From positions 1 to 16,272 of the forward strand of contig PMZX01000172.1 of assembly GCA_003170035.1 (NCBI GenBank): 16,272 nt of DNA, given 5' to 3'. Position numbers and translations under genes: made by a program. Below, piece by piece: positions 1 to 6,329 of the stretch. Position 1 is the stretch's first letter, and every line of letters begins with the position of its first letter. This DNA comes from Myxococcales bacterium. Its GTDB lineage: Bacteria > Myxococcota_A > Polyangia > Fen-1088. The notes under the pieces are model-generated. The model searched no databases. It had not been told where the DNA came from and worked only from the letters and a program-made list of their open reading frames with translations.

Positions 1-438
1 TCCGCGCTGTTGAAGATCAGCGGCATCCGCATCGAGCACGCCTGGATCTCGGGCCGCGTGGCGCTGGCCATGGCCGAGACACTGCCCGAGCCGGAGCGCG
101 TCCCGCACCTGCACCGGGCGCGCCAGCACGCGCACCAGCTGGCGCGGGCCGAGCACCAGACCGGCGTGGCCATGGGCGCCCTGCTGGAGGCCGGCATCTG
201 CTGGCTGGAACCGTCGCCCGGCCGTGCCCTGATTGCACTGGAGCGTGCCGTGGCCACCGCTGAGGCCGCCGGCGCGGTCTTGTTGGCCGAGTCGGGCCGC
301 CGTTGGCTGGGCGAGCTGCGCGGTGGCCCCGAGGGCGAGGAGCTGCGCGAGAGTTCCCGTCGCTGGATGACCAGGCAGGGCGTGCTGGATCCCGATCGCA
401 TCGCCCACCTGATCGCGCCCGGTTTCCAGTGCGCGTAG
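1..438 (+). CDS. C-terminal part of a TPR-type protein, probably a Ser/Thr kinase/ATPase regulator (partial)
   Basis: The reading frame is already open at base 1 and ends with TAG at 436-438, so only the last 145 or so codons of a longer gene are present. The visible part is alpha-helical and rich in Ala, Arg, Leu and His, as in degenerate TPR repeats. It ends in a stretch like SSRRWMTRQGVLDPDRIAHL followed by IAPGF. From memory, this kind of ending (RRWM..QG..xPxR....APGF) closes the TPR tail of many myxobacterial Ser/Thr protein kinases fused to an AAA-type ATPase. The kinase and ATPase domains would lie to the left of the window and cannot be seen. The next gene is convergent, with 74 bp between the stop codons and no strong terminator hairpin. 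The TPR-like tail is likely; the kinase assignment is inference. Confidence 0.6.
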   Translation, partial: SALLKISGIRIEHAWISGRVALAMAETLPEPERVPHLHRARQHAHQLARAEHQTGVAMGALLEAGICWLEPSPGRALIALERAVATAEAAGAVLLAESGRRWLGELRGGPEGEELRESSRRWMTRQGVLDPDRIAHLIAPGFQCA

Positions 439-512
439 CCACGAGAAGTGAAAGCTTCACGGAGAAGTTGATTCGCCCCTCCGGTGCGGGGACGTCGGTT
501 CCGACTTCCTCG

Positions 513-1466
513 CTAGCCGGGGGACGGCGGCGGCAACAGAGGGTCGCCTTCGCCCGGGGCAAGCAAGAAAGAAGCGCGGGCTTGGTGCAGGACTTTCGGC
601 GTCACGCTGGCGGACCAGAACGCCTGCGTGGCGGACAGGGCGTGCGTCCCGATGACGATCAAGTCGGAGTGCATTTCTTGCGCGGTGGCGAGCACGCCCT
701 CGGCGGGATCAGCGCGCATGACCCGGCCGGAAACCGAGATGCCCAGTTCCTGCAATTCCCGGACGTGGACGGTCAGGTGGCGAGCGGCTTCTTGTTCGGC
801 GAGACGCAGGACTTCTTCTGTGGCTCTTGGCAAAAAGGCGGCAGTGGCGGAATCCTTGCCCTGAAGTGCATCGGAGGGCGGGATCGCCGTGAACAGCAGC
901 ATGGGAATCTTGAGCTGCAATGCCAGTTGCGCAGCGGGTCCCAATCCCTGTTCATGTTCGTCGGAGCCGTCCATGGGCACGAGAATGTGGTGAAACGGAT
1001 AGTCCACCTGGCCCCGTTCGTCCGGCTGAACCAGCAGCACGGGCACGCGGGTCATGGTCGGTGATTGATTCTTGAGTGCGTGCAGGAATTGTTGGGCCAG
1101 GTTGCCGCGCAGGCGCTCCTTCCACCATTGGCTGCCATGGGCGCACATCACGACCAGATCGGGGTGGAACTCCCGCGCGTGTAGCGCGAGACTCTCCGCC
1201 ACGTTGCGGATGGCCTCGTCGTGGACGTGCCAGTCGACCCCGGGCAAGGAAGGGAACTCGCGCGCCACCAAGGCGCGCAGATAGGCTTCGGCGGCATCCT
1301 TGTCTTGCAGGTGCGCTTGCCCGTGTCTTTCCTTCGGAGCCGAATGCTCGATCACATGCAAGAGCGTGATGCGGGCGTTGCCGGCTTGGGCCAAGCCGCG
1401 CGCCACCGGGATCACCCGTTCGGCCATCGCGGTCCCGTCGAGCGGTAAGAGCAGGTGTTGGAACAT
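513..1466 (-). CDS. Tandem universal stress protein (two Usp domains)
   Basis: The product is a cytoplasmic protein of 317 residues made of two Usp domains in tandem. The first begins with MFQHLLLPLDGTAMAERV and the second with FHHILVPMDGSDEHEQ near residue 165; both are the classic Usp beta-1 plus DGS/DGT motif. Domain 1 ends with VVMCAHGSQWWKERLRG and domain 2 with IVIGTHALSATQAFW. The ATP-binding pattern G-2x-G-9x-G(S/T) is degenerate in both, so nucleotide binding is doubtful. I chose the ATG at 1466, not an in-frame start at 1496. It is preceded by GGGAGC at suitable spacing and begins exactly at the Usp fold, whereas the longer start lies inside the NRAMP gene. The gene starts 5 bp after the NRAMP stop, so the two are co-transcribed. 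The tail is Pro-rich (LLPPPSPG). A role in metal or oxidative stress is inferred from that partner. Confidence 0.88.
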   Translation of the reverse strand: MFQHLLLPLDGTAMAERVIPVARGLAQAGNARITLLHVIEHSAPKERHGQAHLQDKDAAEAYLRALVAREFPSLPGVDWHVHDEAIRNVAESLALHAREFHPDLVVMCAHGSQWWKERLRGNLAQQFLHALKNQSPTMTRVPVLLVQPDERGQVDYPFHHILVPMDGSDEHEQGLGPAAQLALQLKIPMLLFTAIPPSDALQGKDSATAAFLPRATEEVLRLAEQEAARHLTVHVRELQELGISVSGRVMRADPAEGVLATAQEMHSDLIVIGTHALSATQAFWSASVTPKVLHQARASFLLAPGEGDPLLPPPSPG

Positions 1467-1471
1467 GGGCG

Positions 1472-2785
1472 TCAGCTCCCGAAGAAGGTTTCCCACAGCA
1501 AATAGACGTTGAGGGCGACGATCAGTGTGGCGATCCCCGCCGCGACGGCCGTGGTCGCGGGCCGGTTAACCAGCGGGCCCATCAAGCGCTTGTTGCTCGA
1601 AAACGCCACCAGCGGAACGAGAGCGAAGGGCAGGGCAAGGCTCAGCACGACCTGGCTCAACACCAGCGTCCGGGTCGGCTCGGCCCCCAGCCAGATGACC
1701 AGCAGCGCGGGCGCCATGGTCACCAGCCGCCGTACCCACAGTGGAATGCGGAAGTTCAGGAATCCTTGCATGACGACCTGGCCGGCCATGGTGCCCACGG
1801 CCGAACTCGACAGGCCGGCAGCCAATAGTGCGATCGCGAACAGCGTTCCCGCGGCCGAACCCAGCAGCGGCTGGAGGGTCAGTGCCGCTTTCTCGATCGC
1901 GTCCACGTTCACAAGACCGCGTGCGTGGAAAGTGCACGCGGCCATGATCAGCATCGCGCCGTTGATGGCGCCTGCCACGCCCATGGCCAGAACGACGTCC
2001 AGCGTCTGGTAGTGCAGGAGGCGCTTCTTTTCCTCCAGTCCCGGGGCGAGGATGCGGCCCTGGGTCAGGGCAGAGTGCAGGAAGATCACGTGCGGCATGA
2101 CCGTGGCGCCCAGGATGCCGGACGCGAGCAGGAGGCCGGCGCGGCCGCCGAATGCGGGGACCACGGCGTGAAACGCTGCCTGTTTCCAGTCGGGCCGGGC
2201 CAGGAAAAGCTCTGCCAGATAGGAACCTGCGATGGCCGCGACCAGCAGCGCGATGACCAGTTCCAAGCGACGGAATCCGTAGCGCTCCAGGCTCAAGAGC
2301 ATGAAGGTGACAACCGCGGTGAGCAGGCCGGCAATCCCCAACGGCAACCCGAACAAAAGATGAAAGCCGAGGGCAGCGCCCAGAAATTCCGCCAGGTCGG
2401 TCGCCATGGCCACGATTTCCATCACCCCCCACAGCAGGAAACACAGTCTGCGTGGGAGACTCAGGCGGCACTGCTCCGCGAGATTGTGCCCGGTGGCGAT
2501 GCCCAGCTTGGCCGACAACGTCTGGATCACCATCGCCATCAGGTTGCTGGTGACGACGACCCAGAGCAGGGTGTAACCGAGTTGCGAGCCACCTTGCAGA
2601 TTGGTGGCGAAGTTGCCCGGATCGACGTACGCCACCGACGCGACGATGGCCGGGCCCAGGAACGGCAGCAGGCGCCCCAGTCCGCGCCGCCGGCCGGTGC
2701 CCGACAGCACCTCGATGGCCGCGGCCACCGTCGCACGATCGCCCGGCGGCCCGGTCGCAAGAGGCGCTTCCGATGGAATCAGCAA
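1472..2785 (-). CDS. mntH: NRAMP-family divalent metal (Mn2+/Fe2+) transporter
   Basis: This is an inner-membrane proton-coupled Mn/Fe transporter of the NRAMP family, with about 11 hydrophobic helices. The TM1 signature is present as YVDPGNFATNLQGG, with metal-ligand Asp and Asn at about residues 55 and 58 of the chosen product. The TM6 signature is GATVMPHVIFLHSALTQG, with ligand Met near residue 230. The start is uncertain. The frame stays open up to an ATG at 2929, but that would give 485 residues with an Arg-rich leader, would overlap the divergent gene, and would include a perfect TATAAT. A TTG at 2785 gives 437 residues, normal for the family, and lies just downstream of that -10 element. 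GTG codons at 2728 and 2710 are alternatives. None has a clear Shine-Dalgarno sequence. The gene is followed 5 bp later by the Usp gene. Family is certain; the choice of Mn over Fe is not shown. Confidence 0.9.
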   Translation of the reverse strand: MLIPSEAPLATGPPGDRATVAAAIEVLSGTGRRRGLGRLLPFLGPAIVASVAYVDPGNFATNLQGGSQLGYTLLWVVVTSNLMAMVIQTLSAKLGIATGHNLAEQCRLSLPRRLCFLLWGVMEIVAMATDLAEFLGAALGFHLLFGLPLGIAGLLTAVVTFMLLSLERYGFRRLELVIALLVAAIAGSYLAELFLARPDWKQAAFHAVVPAFGGRAGLLLASGILGATVMPHVIFLHSALTQGRILAPGLEEKKRLLHYQTLDVVLAMGVAGAINGAMLIMAACTFHARGLVNVDAIEKAALTLQPLLGSAAGTLFAIALLAAGLSSSAVGTMAGQVVMQGFLNFRIPLWVRRLVTMAPALLVIWLGAEPTRTLVLSQVVLSLALPFALVPLVAFSSNKRLMGPLVNRPATTAVAAGIATLIVALNVYLLWETFFGS

Positions 2786-2792
2786 GAATGGA

Positions 2793-2798
2793 ATTATA
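2793..2798 (-). promoter_or_regulatory. Candidate -10 box (TATAAT) for the NRAMP-Usp operon
   Basis: A perfect TATAAT lies on the minus strand in the roughly 100-bp gap between the NRAMP gene and the divergent radical SAM gene. It stands out in GC-rich sequence. No convincing -35 lies 16-18 bp upstream (GGCCGG at 17 bp), and there is no TGn extension. A start about 7 bp downstream would fall almost on the TTG at 2785, so a very short or absent leader is possible. Candidate only. Confidence 0.4.
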
Positions 2799-2888
2799 GC
2801 CTGGCCCTGGCGCCGCCGGCCACCGGCCGCCGCTTTGACAGGATTCGTGTGATCGCGAGCGTGGGTGCTAACGTTTGGTCCTGCGCGC

Positions 2889-4892
2889 GTGAAGCTTGCT
2901 CTCATCTTTCCGCCGGCCTGCGATCCCACGGCGCCCTACCCCGCGGTTGCGGCGCTGGCGGGATTCCTGCGTCCCCAGGGCATCGAGGTCCTGCCCATCG
3001 ATGCCAACCTGGAGGGTTTCCTGGCCCTGCTGCAACGCGAGCCACTGGCCCTTCTCTCCGAACGCATCGAGCGGCGCATCGCCGGACTGCAACGCCGGCG
3101 CGCACTCGACCACCAGAACCAGCTCGATCTGTTGACCCTGTTGCGGGTGCGCGGCGAGGCAAGTACAGTGCCGGGCGGGATCGGCGCGGCGCTGGACATC
3201 CTGCGCACCAGCGAGCGCTTCTACGATCCCGAACTTTATGCCGACGCGGTGGCTACCGTCAGTGCAGGCCTGCACGCGATCGCGGCCGCGCACGCGCCTC
3301 TGCAGCTCGACTTCACCGCATACCGGACGCCCTTTGCCCTCACCACGCCGGACGAGATCGCACGCGATGCCGATCCCGAGCGCGATCCGTTCGACGGCTA
3401 CCTCGTGCGCAAGCTGGTGCCCCGTCTGCGCCGCGCGCGGGTGGACGCCATCGGCCTGTCGGTGTGCTTCCCGGGTCAGCTCACACCCGCGTATTCGTTC
3501 GCCCTCAAGCTCAAGGCCGCATTTCCCGAGGCGCACCTGGTCGCAGGCGGGCCGGCCATCACCCAGGTCCTGCTGCGGCTGCAGGGTCCCGCGCTCGCGC
3601 AAGCGCTGGGCGTCTTTGACAGCGCGGTGGTCTTCGAGGGCGAGCACACCCTTCTGGCGCTGTGCCGCGCTCTCGCCGATGGGCGCGGGACGCCGCAGGC
3701 GCTCCGCCGAATCCCCAACCTGGTGCTGCGCGATCCCTTGCTGGGGGCGCGCATTCTCCCCGGGCCGTCGGCTGTCGATCTGCGAACCCTGCCCGCGCCC
3801 GATTTTGACGGCCTGCCGCTCGATCGCTATCTGTCGCCGCATCTGCTTCTGCCCTACGATCCGACCCGCGGCTGCTACTGGGGCCGCTGCGCTTTTTGCC
3901 ACTACGGCCTGGCGGCCACCGGCACCGCCCGCTACCGCGAGCGCGCGGTGGACACCGTGGTCGAGCACCTCGGCGCTCTGTCCGTCCGCCACAACACGCG
4001 CTTCTTCTATTTGTCGCAGGACTCGGTGGCGCCCGCGATGCTCTGCCGGTTGGCCGACGCACTGGCAGAAACCGGCCTGGACCTGCGCTGGGGCACTGAC
4101 TTACGGCCCGAGCCGTATCTGACGCCCGAACGCTGTCAGGGCTTGCGCCGGGGCGGTGCCGTCGCGTGCAGCCTGGGGATTGAATCGGCCAGCCCGCGGG
4201 TGTTGCGCTCGATCGACAAGGGGATCGCGCCGGGCCGCGCAGCCACGGCCGTGCGCAACCTGGCCCGCGCAGGCATCGCGGCCGAGGTGATGTGCTTTTC
4301 CGATTTTCCCACCGAGACCTTCACTGAAGCCATGGCAACTCTGCATTTCATCGAGCGCTACGCCCCGCATATCGCGGCTTTCATCGTGGGGAAGTTCGAC
4401 CTGACACATGGTTCGCGCGTGGCGAGGGATCCGACGCGCTTCGGACTGCGCGAGATCTGGACCGTGCAAGGCGACGCACTGGGCACGGCCCTGTTCTTTG
4501 CCGAGCGCAAGCCGGGCAAGACCGGCCGCGAGCGCGTCCGCCTGGAGCACGCGCTGGACCGACTGGCGTCCGGCTGGCTGCTGCGCGCCTATCCCTGGGC
4601 CGGCTCGCTGTCCACTGCGCACACCATCTTCTATTACGACCGCTTCGGCCCCACCGTGTTCAGGGATCTGGCGGGCCAGGCGCACGGACGCATCTTGGGT
4701 AGGCTGCCAGCCAGCCGAGTCTCCCGCTTCGACCTGCACAAGCTGGTTCGCGCTCAGCAGCACGAGGCCGAGATCTGGCACGAACTGACTCAGGTACGCC
4801 GGCAGGTCTCGCGCCGGGCCTACGATGAACTGGCAGCGAAGGTGCCACCGTTGCAGCCAGAACGCGCGGCGGGCCGGGGGAGTCGCCCCTAG
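2889..4892 (+). CDS. B12-binding-type radical SAM protein with CX4CX2C cluster motif
   Basis: The protein has 667 residues. The N-terminal half looks like a Rossmann-type cobalamin-binding region, with KLALIFPPACDPTAPYPAV at the start and a second part at about 184-224 (VDAIGLSVCFP...HLVAGGPAIT). I see no DxHxxG base-off motif. The radical SAM core starts near 320. Its Fe-S cysteines are C329, C334 and C337 in TRGCYWGRCAFCHYG, four residues between the first two instead of three. Later core motifs include LGIESASPRVLRSIDKGI. The GTG start at 2889 is chosen because the family begins with K-L-x-L-I-x-P-P; no Shine-Dalgarno sequence is obvious. The family includes B12-dependent methylases and RiPP-modifying enzymes, but no precursor peptide or partner gene is adjacent, so the substrate is unknown. 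The gene is divergent from the NRAMP gene and appears monocistronic. Confidence 0.82.
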   Translation: MKLALIFPPACDPTAPYPAVAALAGFLRPQGIEVLPIDANLEGFLALLQREPLALLSERIERRIAGLQRRRALDHQNQLDLLTLLRVRGEASTVPGGIGAALDILRTSERFYDPELYADAVATVSAGLHAIAAAHAPLQLDFTAYRTPFALTTPDEIARDADPERDPFDGYLVRKLVPRLRRARVDAIGLSVCFPGQLTPAYSFALKLKAAFPEAHLVAGGPAITQVLLRLQGPALAQALGVFDSAVVFEGEHTLLALCRALADGRGTPQALRRIPNLVLRDPLLGARILPGPSAVDLRTLPAPDFDGLPLDRYLSPHLLLPYDPTRGCYWGRCAFCHYGLAATGTARYRERAVDTVVEHLGALSVRHNTRFFYLSQDSVAPAMLCRLADALAETGLDLRWGTDLRPEPYLTPERCQGLRRGGAVACSLGIESASPRVLRSIDKGIAPGRAATAVRNLARAGIAAEVMCFSDFPTETFTEAMATLHFIERYAPHIAAFIVGKFDLTHGSRVARDPTRFGLREIWTVQGDALGTALFFAERKPGKTGRERVRLEHALDRLASGWLLRAYPWAGSLSTAHTIFYYDRFGPTVFRDLAGQAHGRILGRLPASRVSRFDLHKLVRAQQHEAEIWHELTQVRRQVSRRAYDELAAKVPPLQPERAAGRGSRP

Positions 4893-4988
4893 TCGTCACA
4901 GCAGTTGGCACTCCCAATCGTGCTCAGGGATGGCGAGATCGCGGGGCCGGTGATAGCTTTCGCCCGTTGTGACGGAAAGGAACCTCCA

Positions 4989-5345
4989 ATGAAGCGGATT
5001 GCTCTTGGAATTGCCCTCAGCCTCTTCACTCTCGCGGTCACGGCACAGGGAAAATCGACCGACAAGAAGGAGCCGGCCAAGTCCGCCGAGGCGCAGAAGA
5101 CAGTGACCCTGGTTGGGCAGATCGGCTGCGGTCACTGTGCCTTCCATGTGACCGACGCGTGTACCGATGCAATTCTGGTCAAGGAGAATGGTCGGGATGT
5201 CGTCTATCTTTTCGCCGCTGATCCGGCGCGCAAGCACGACATGGCGATGTGTGAAAGCGTGCGCGATGGCAAGGTGACTGGTGTCGTCAGCGATAAGGAC
5301 GGCAAGAAGACCATCAAGGTCAGCAAGATCGAGTTCGGCAAGTAG
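4989..5345 (+). CDS. Small exported Cys/His-rich protein (DUF6370-like)
   Basis: The product has 118 residues. It has a signal peptide (MKRIALGIALSLFTLAVTAQG), a Lys-rich linker, and a compact domain with C47, H49, C50, H53, C58, H83 and C88. The core reads VTLVGQIGCGHCAFHVTDAC, followed by a VKENGRDVVYLF strand and DGKKTIKVSKIEF at the end. From memory this resembles the DUF6370 family, whose function is unknown. The CGHC pair and nearby His residues could bind metal or form a disulfide, but there is no thioredoxin fold. The ATG at 4989 is supported by an AAAGGAA Shine-Dalgarno sequence 5-6 bp upstream. The gene lies 96 bp after the radical SAM gene, with no clear promoter seen between them. 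It converges on tonB with only 40 bp between, and no clear terminator. A periplasmic location is likely; the role is not shown. Confidence 0.8.
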   Translation: MKRIALGIALSLFTLAVTAQGKSTDKKEPAKSAEAQKTVTLVGQIGCGHCAFHVTDACTDAILVKENGRDVVYLFAADPARKHDMAMCESVRDGKVTGVVSDKDGKKTIKVSKIEFGK

Positions 5346-5385
5346 TACGCATTGGGACAGCCTTCGACCGGCGGCCTGGAGGTGG

Positions 5386-6171
5386 CTAGCGAAGGGCAAA
5401 CACGATAGGCATCACGATTTGAACGAATTCGCCGGCCGGGGGCAGCGGGGCGGCGCGTTCGACGGCGCGGAGGGCGTTGTTGTCGAGGGTGGTGAAGCCT
5501 GAGCTTGCGAGGACGCGCAAATCCCTCACCTCGCCATTCTTCTGTAGGCCGAAGGTCACGATGACCTTGCCCTGCCAGCCCATGCGGCGGGCGACGTCGG
5601 GATAGACCACGCGGCGCTGGATGGCCGCTCGCAGGCTTTCCCATTGTGGGCTGCCCGGACTCCAGCCAGAGCCCTGTTTGCCGAAAGCCGGAGCCCGTGA
5701 CCCGGATTTCCCCGTGGCCGCGGAAGCGGCGGGGTTGGCCACGGGGACAGCCACGCCGATGTCGCCGTCGGCGAGGATCCGTGGTGCCGCCGCGCCGTCC
5801 TCGACCGTCGAGGCTGCAACTTGCGGAATGGAGGGTGCGGGGGCCGATGTCTCGGGCGAATGTTGTGGCCGGGTAGAAATGGACGGGGTTCTCTCTGTGG
5901 TTGGTTTGCGCGGCCTTGGTGTCTTCTCGACTGCGTTGATCCCCGCCGGTTGGTGGGCGGTCGTGAGATCGGCGGCGGCAAGCCGATCATCGTCGACCAC
6001 GCGGACCTCGACGGGGCTGGCTGCTGGCGTGGCGGGAGCCGACGGCAATGGCCCGAGATCGACTAGCACCAAGGCGACACAGAGATGTCCGGCCAGGGAG
6101 AATGCCAAGGCTCGCCGCATGTCAGGGCGGCCAGATCTTCGCCGCACGGGTGCCGGAGACTCACATCTCAT
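5386..6171 (-). CDS. tonB: TonB-family energy transducer
   Basis: This protein of 261 residues couples the inner-membrane proton gradient to TonB-dependent receptors. A single N-terminal membrane helix spans about 19-39 and carries the TonB-type S-x3-H motif (S25, H29 in FSLAGHL). A long periplasmic Pro/Ala/Ser/Thr-rich linker covers about 42-170. The TonB C-terminal domain, about 180-261, has RRVVYPDVARRMGWQGKV then KNGEVRDLRVLASSG. The ATG at 6171 is preferred over one at 6120 because AGGAGG at 6179-6184 sits 7 bp upstream, although this puts 18 residues before the helix. The gene is divergent from the TonB-dependent receptor gene, and the two share a promoter region with a perfect inverted repeat, so they are probably co-regulated. 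No exbB/exbD is present here, so the motor must be encoded elsewhere. Confidence 0.9.
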   Translation of the reverse strand: MRCESPAPVRRRSGRPDMRRALAFSLAGHLCVALVLVDLGPLPSAPATPAASPVEVRVVDDDRLAAADLTTAHQPAGINAVEKTPRPRKPTTERTPSISTRPQHSPETSAPAPSIPQVAASTVEDGAAAPRILADGDIGVAVPVANPAASAATGKSGSRAPAFGKQGSGWSPGSPQWESLRAAIQRRVVYPDVARRMGWQGKVIVTFGLQKNGEVRDLRVLASSGFTTLDNNALRAVERAAPLPPAGEFVQIVMPIVFALR

Positions 6172-6186
6172 GCAGGCACCTCCTGC
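6172..6186 (-). promoter_or_regulatory. Strong ribosome binding site of tonB inside a small hairpin
   Basis: On the minus strand AGGAGG (6179-6184) precedes the ATG at 6171 by 7 bp, which decides the tonB start. The site lies in a perfect 5-bp inverted repeat (GCAGG 6172-6176, CCTGC 6182-6186, 5-nt loop), so it could be partly masked in the mRNA. The masking is inference; the stem is short. Confidence 0.55.
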
Positions 6187-6220
6187 GTGCTGGTTGCCTT
6201 GTGCTTTGTGCTTGTCCTGC

Positions 6221-6260
6221 TTGAAGTCGTTGTGTTACTAACCGTAACACGAAAGTTCAA
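6221..6260. promoter_or_regulatory. Divergent promoter region with candidate NikR-type operator
   Basis: A perfect inverted repeat, GTGTTAC (6232-6238), TAACC, GTAACAC (6244-6250), lies between tonB and the receptor gene. It is flanked by TTGAAG (6221-6226, plus strand) and TTGAAC (6255-6260, minus strand). Each could serve as a -35 box facing inward, with weak TAACAC -10 boxes formed by the far arm of the repeat (18-bp spacer on plus, 17 on minus). The arms match the half-sites I recall for Geobacter-type NikR, and a NikR gene lies in the downstream operon. A protein bound here would block both promoters. The repeat is directly visible; NikR binding and the promoter assignment are inference, and the 5-bp spacing is shorter than in known NikR sites. 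Confidence 0.6.
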
Positions 6261-6329
6261 ATGCGTGCTACTAGAGATTCGAGGTTCGTGGCGACCGATC
6301 GATTTTCCGCACCAGGAGTGAAACCCATC

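Noticed and set aside
439..512. Terminator between the first two convergent genes
   Set aside because: Only weak 4-5 bp stems (such as GTGAA-AGC-TTCAC) are present, without a T-run.
2835..2840. TTGACA on the plus strand as a -35 box for the radical SAM gene
   Set aside because: The hexamer is perfect, but nothing like TATAAT lies 15-19 bp downstream (AGCGTG at 17 bp).
1925..3619. 564-codon plus-strand open frame across the NRAMP and radical SAM genes
   Set aside because: It runs antisense to NRAMP and out of frame with the radical SAM gene. The composition is Arg/Gln/His-rich with no motifs.
2868..3992. 374-codon minus-strand frame opposite the radical SAM gene
   Set aside because: It is a shadow of the plus-strand gene, which has the cysteine motif and B12-type regions.
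6265..6273. GTGCTACTA as a second copy of the operator arm GTGTTACTA
   Set aside because: It has one mismatch and no matching inverted arm 5 or 12-16 bp downstream, so it is not counted as an operator.
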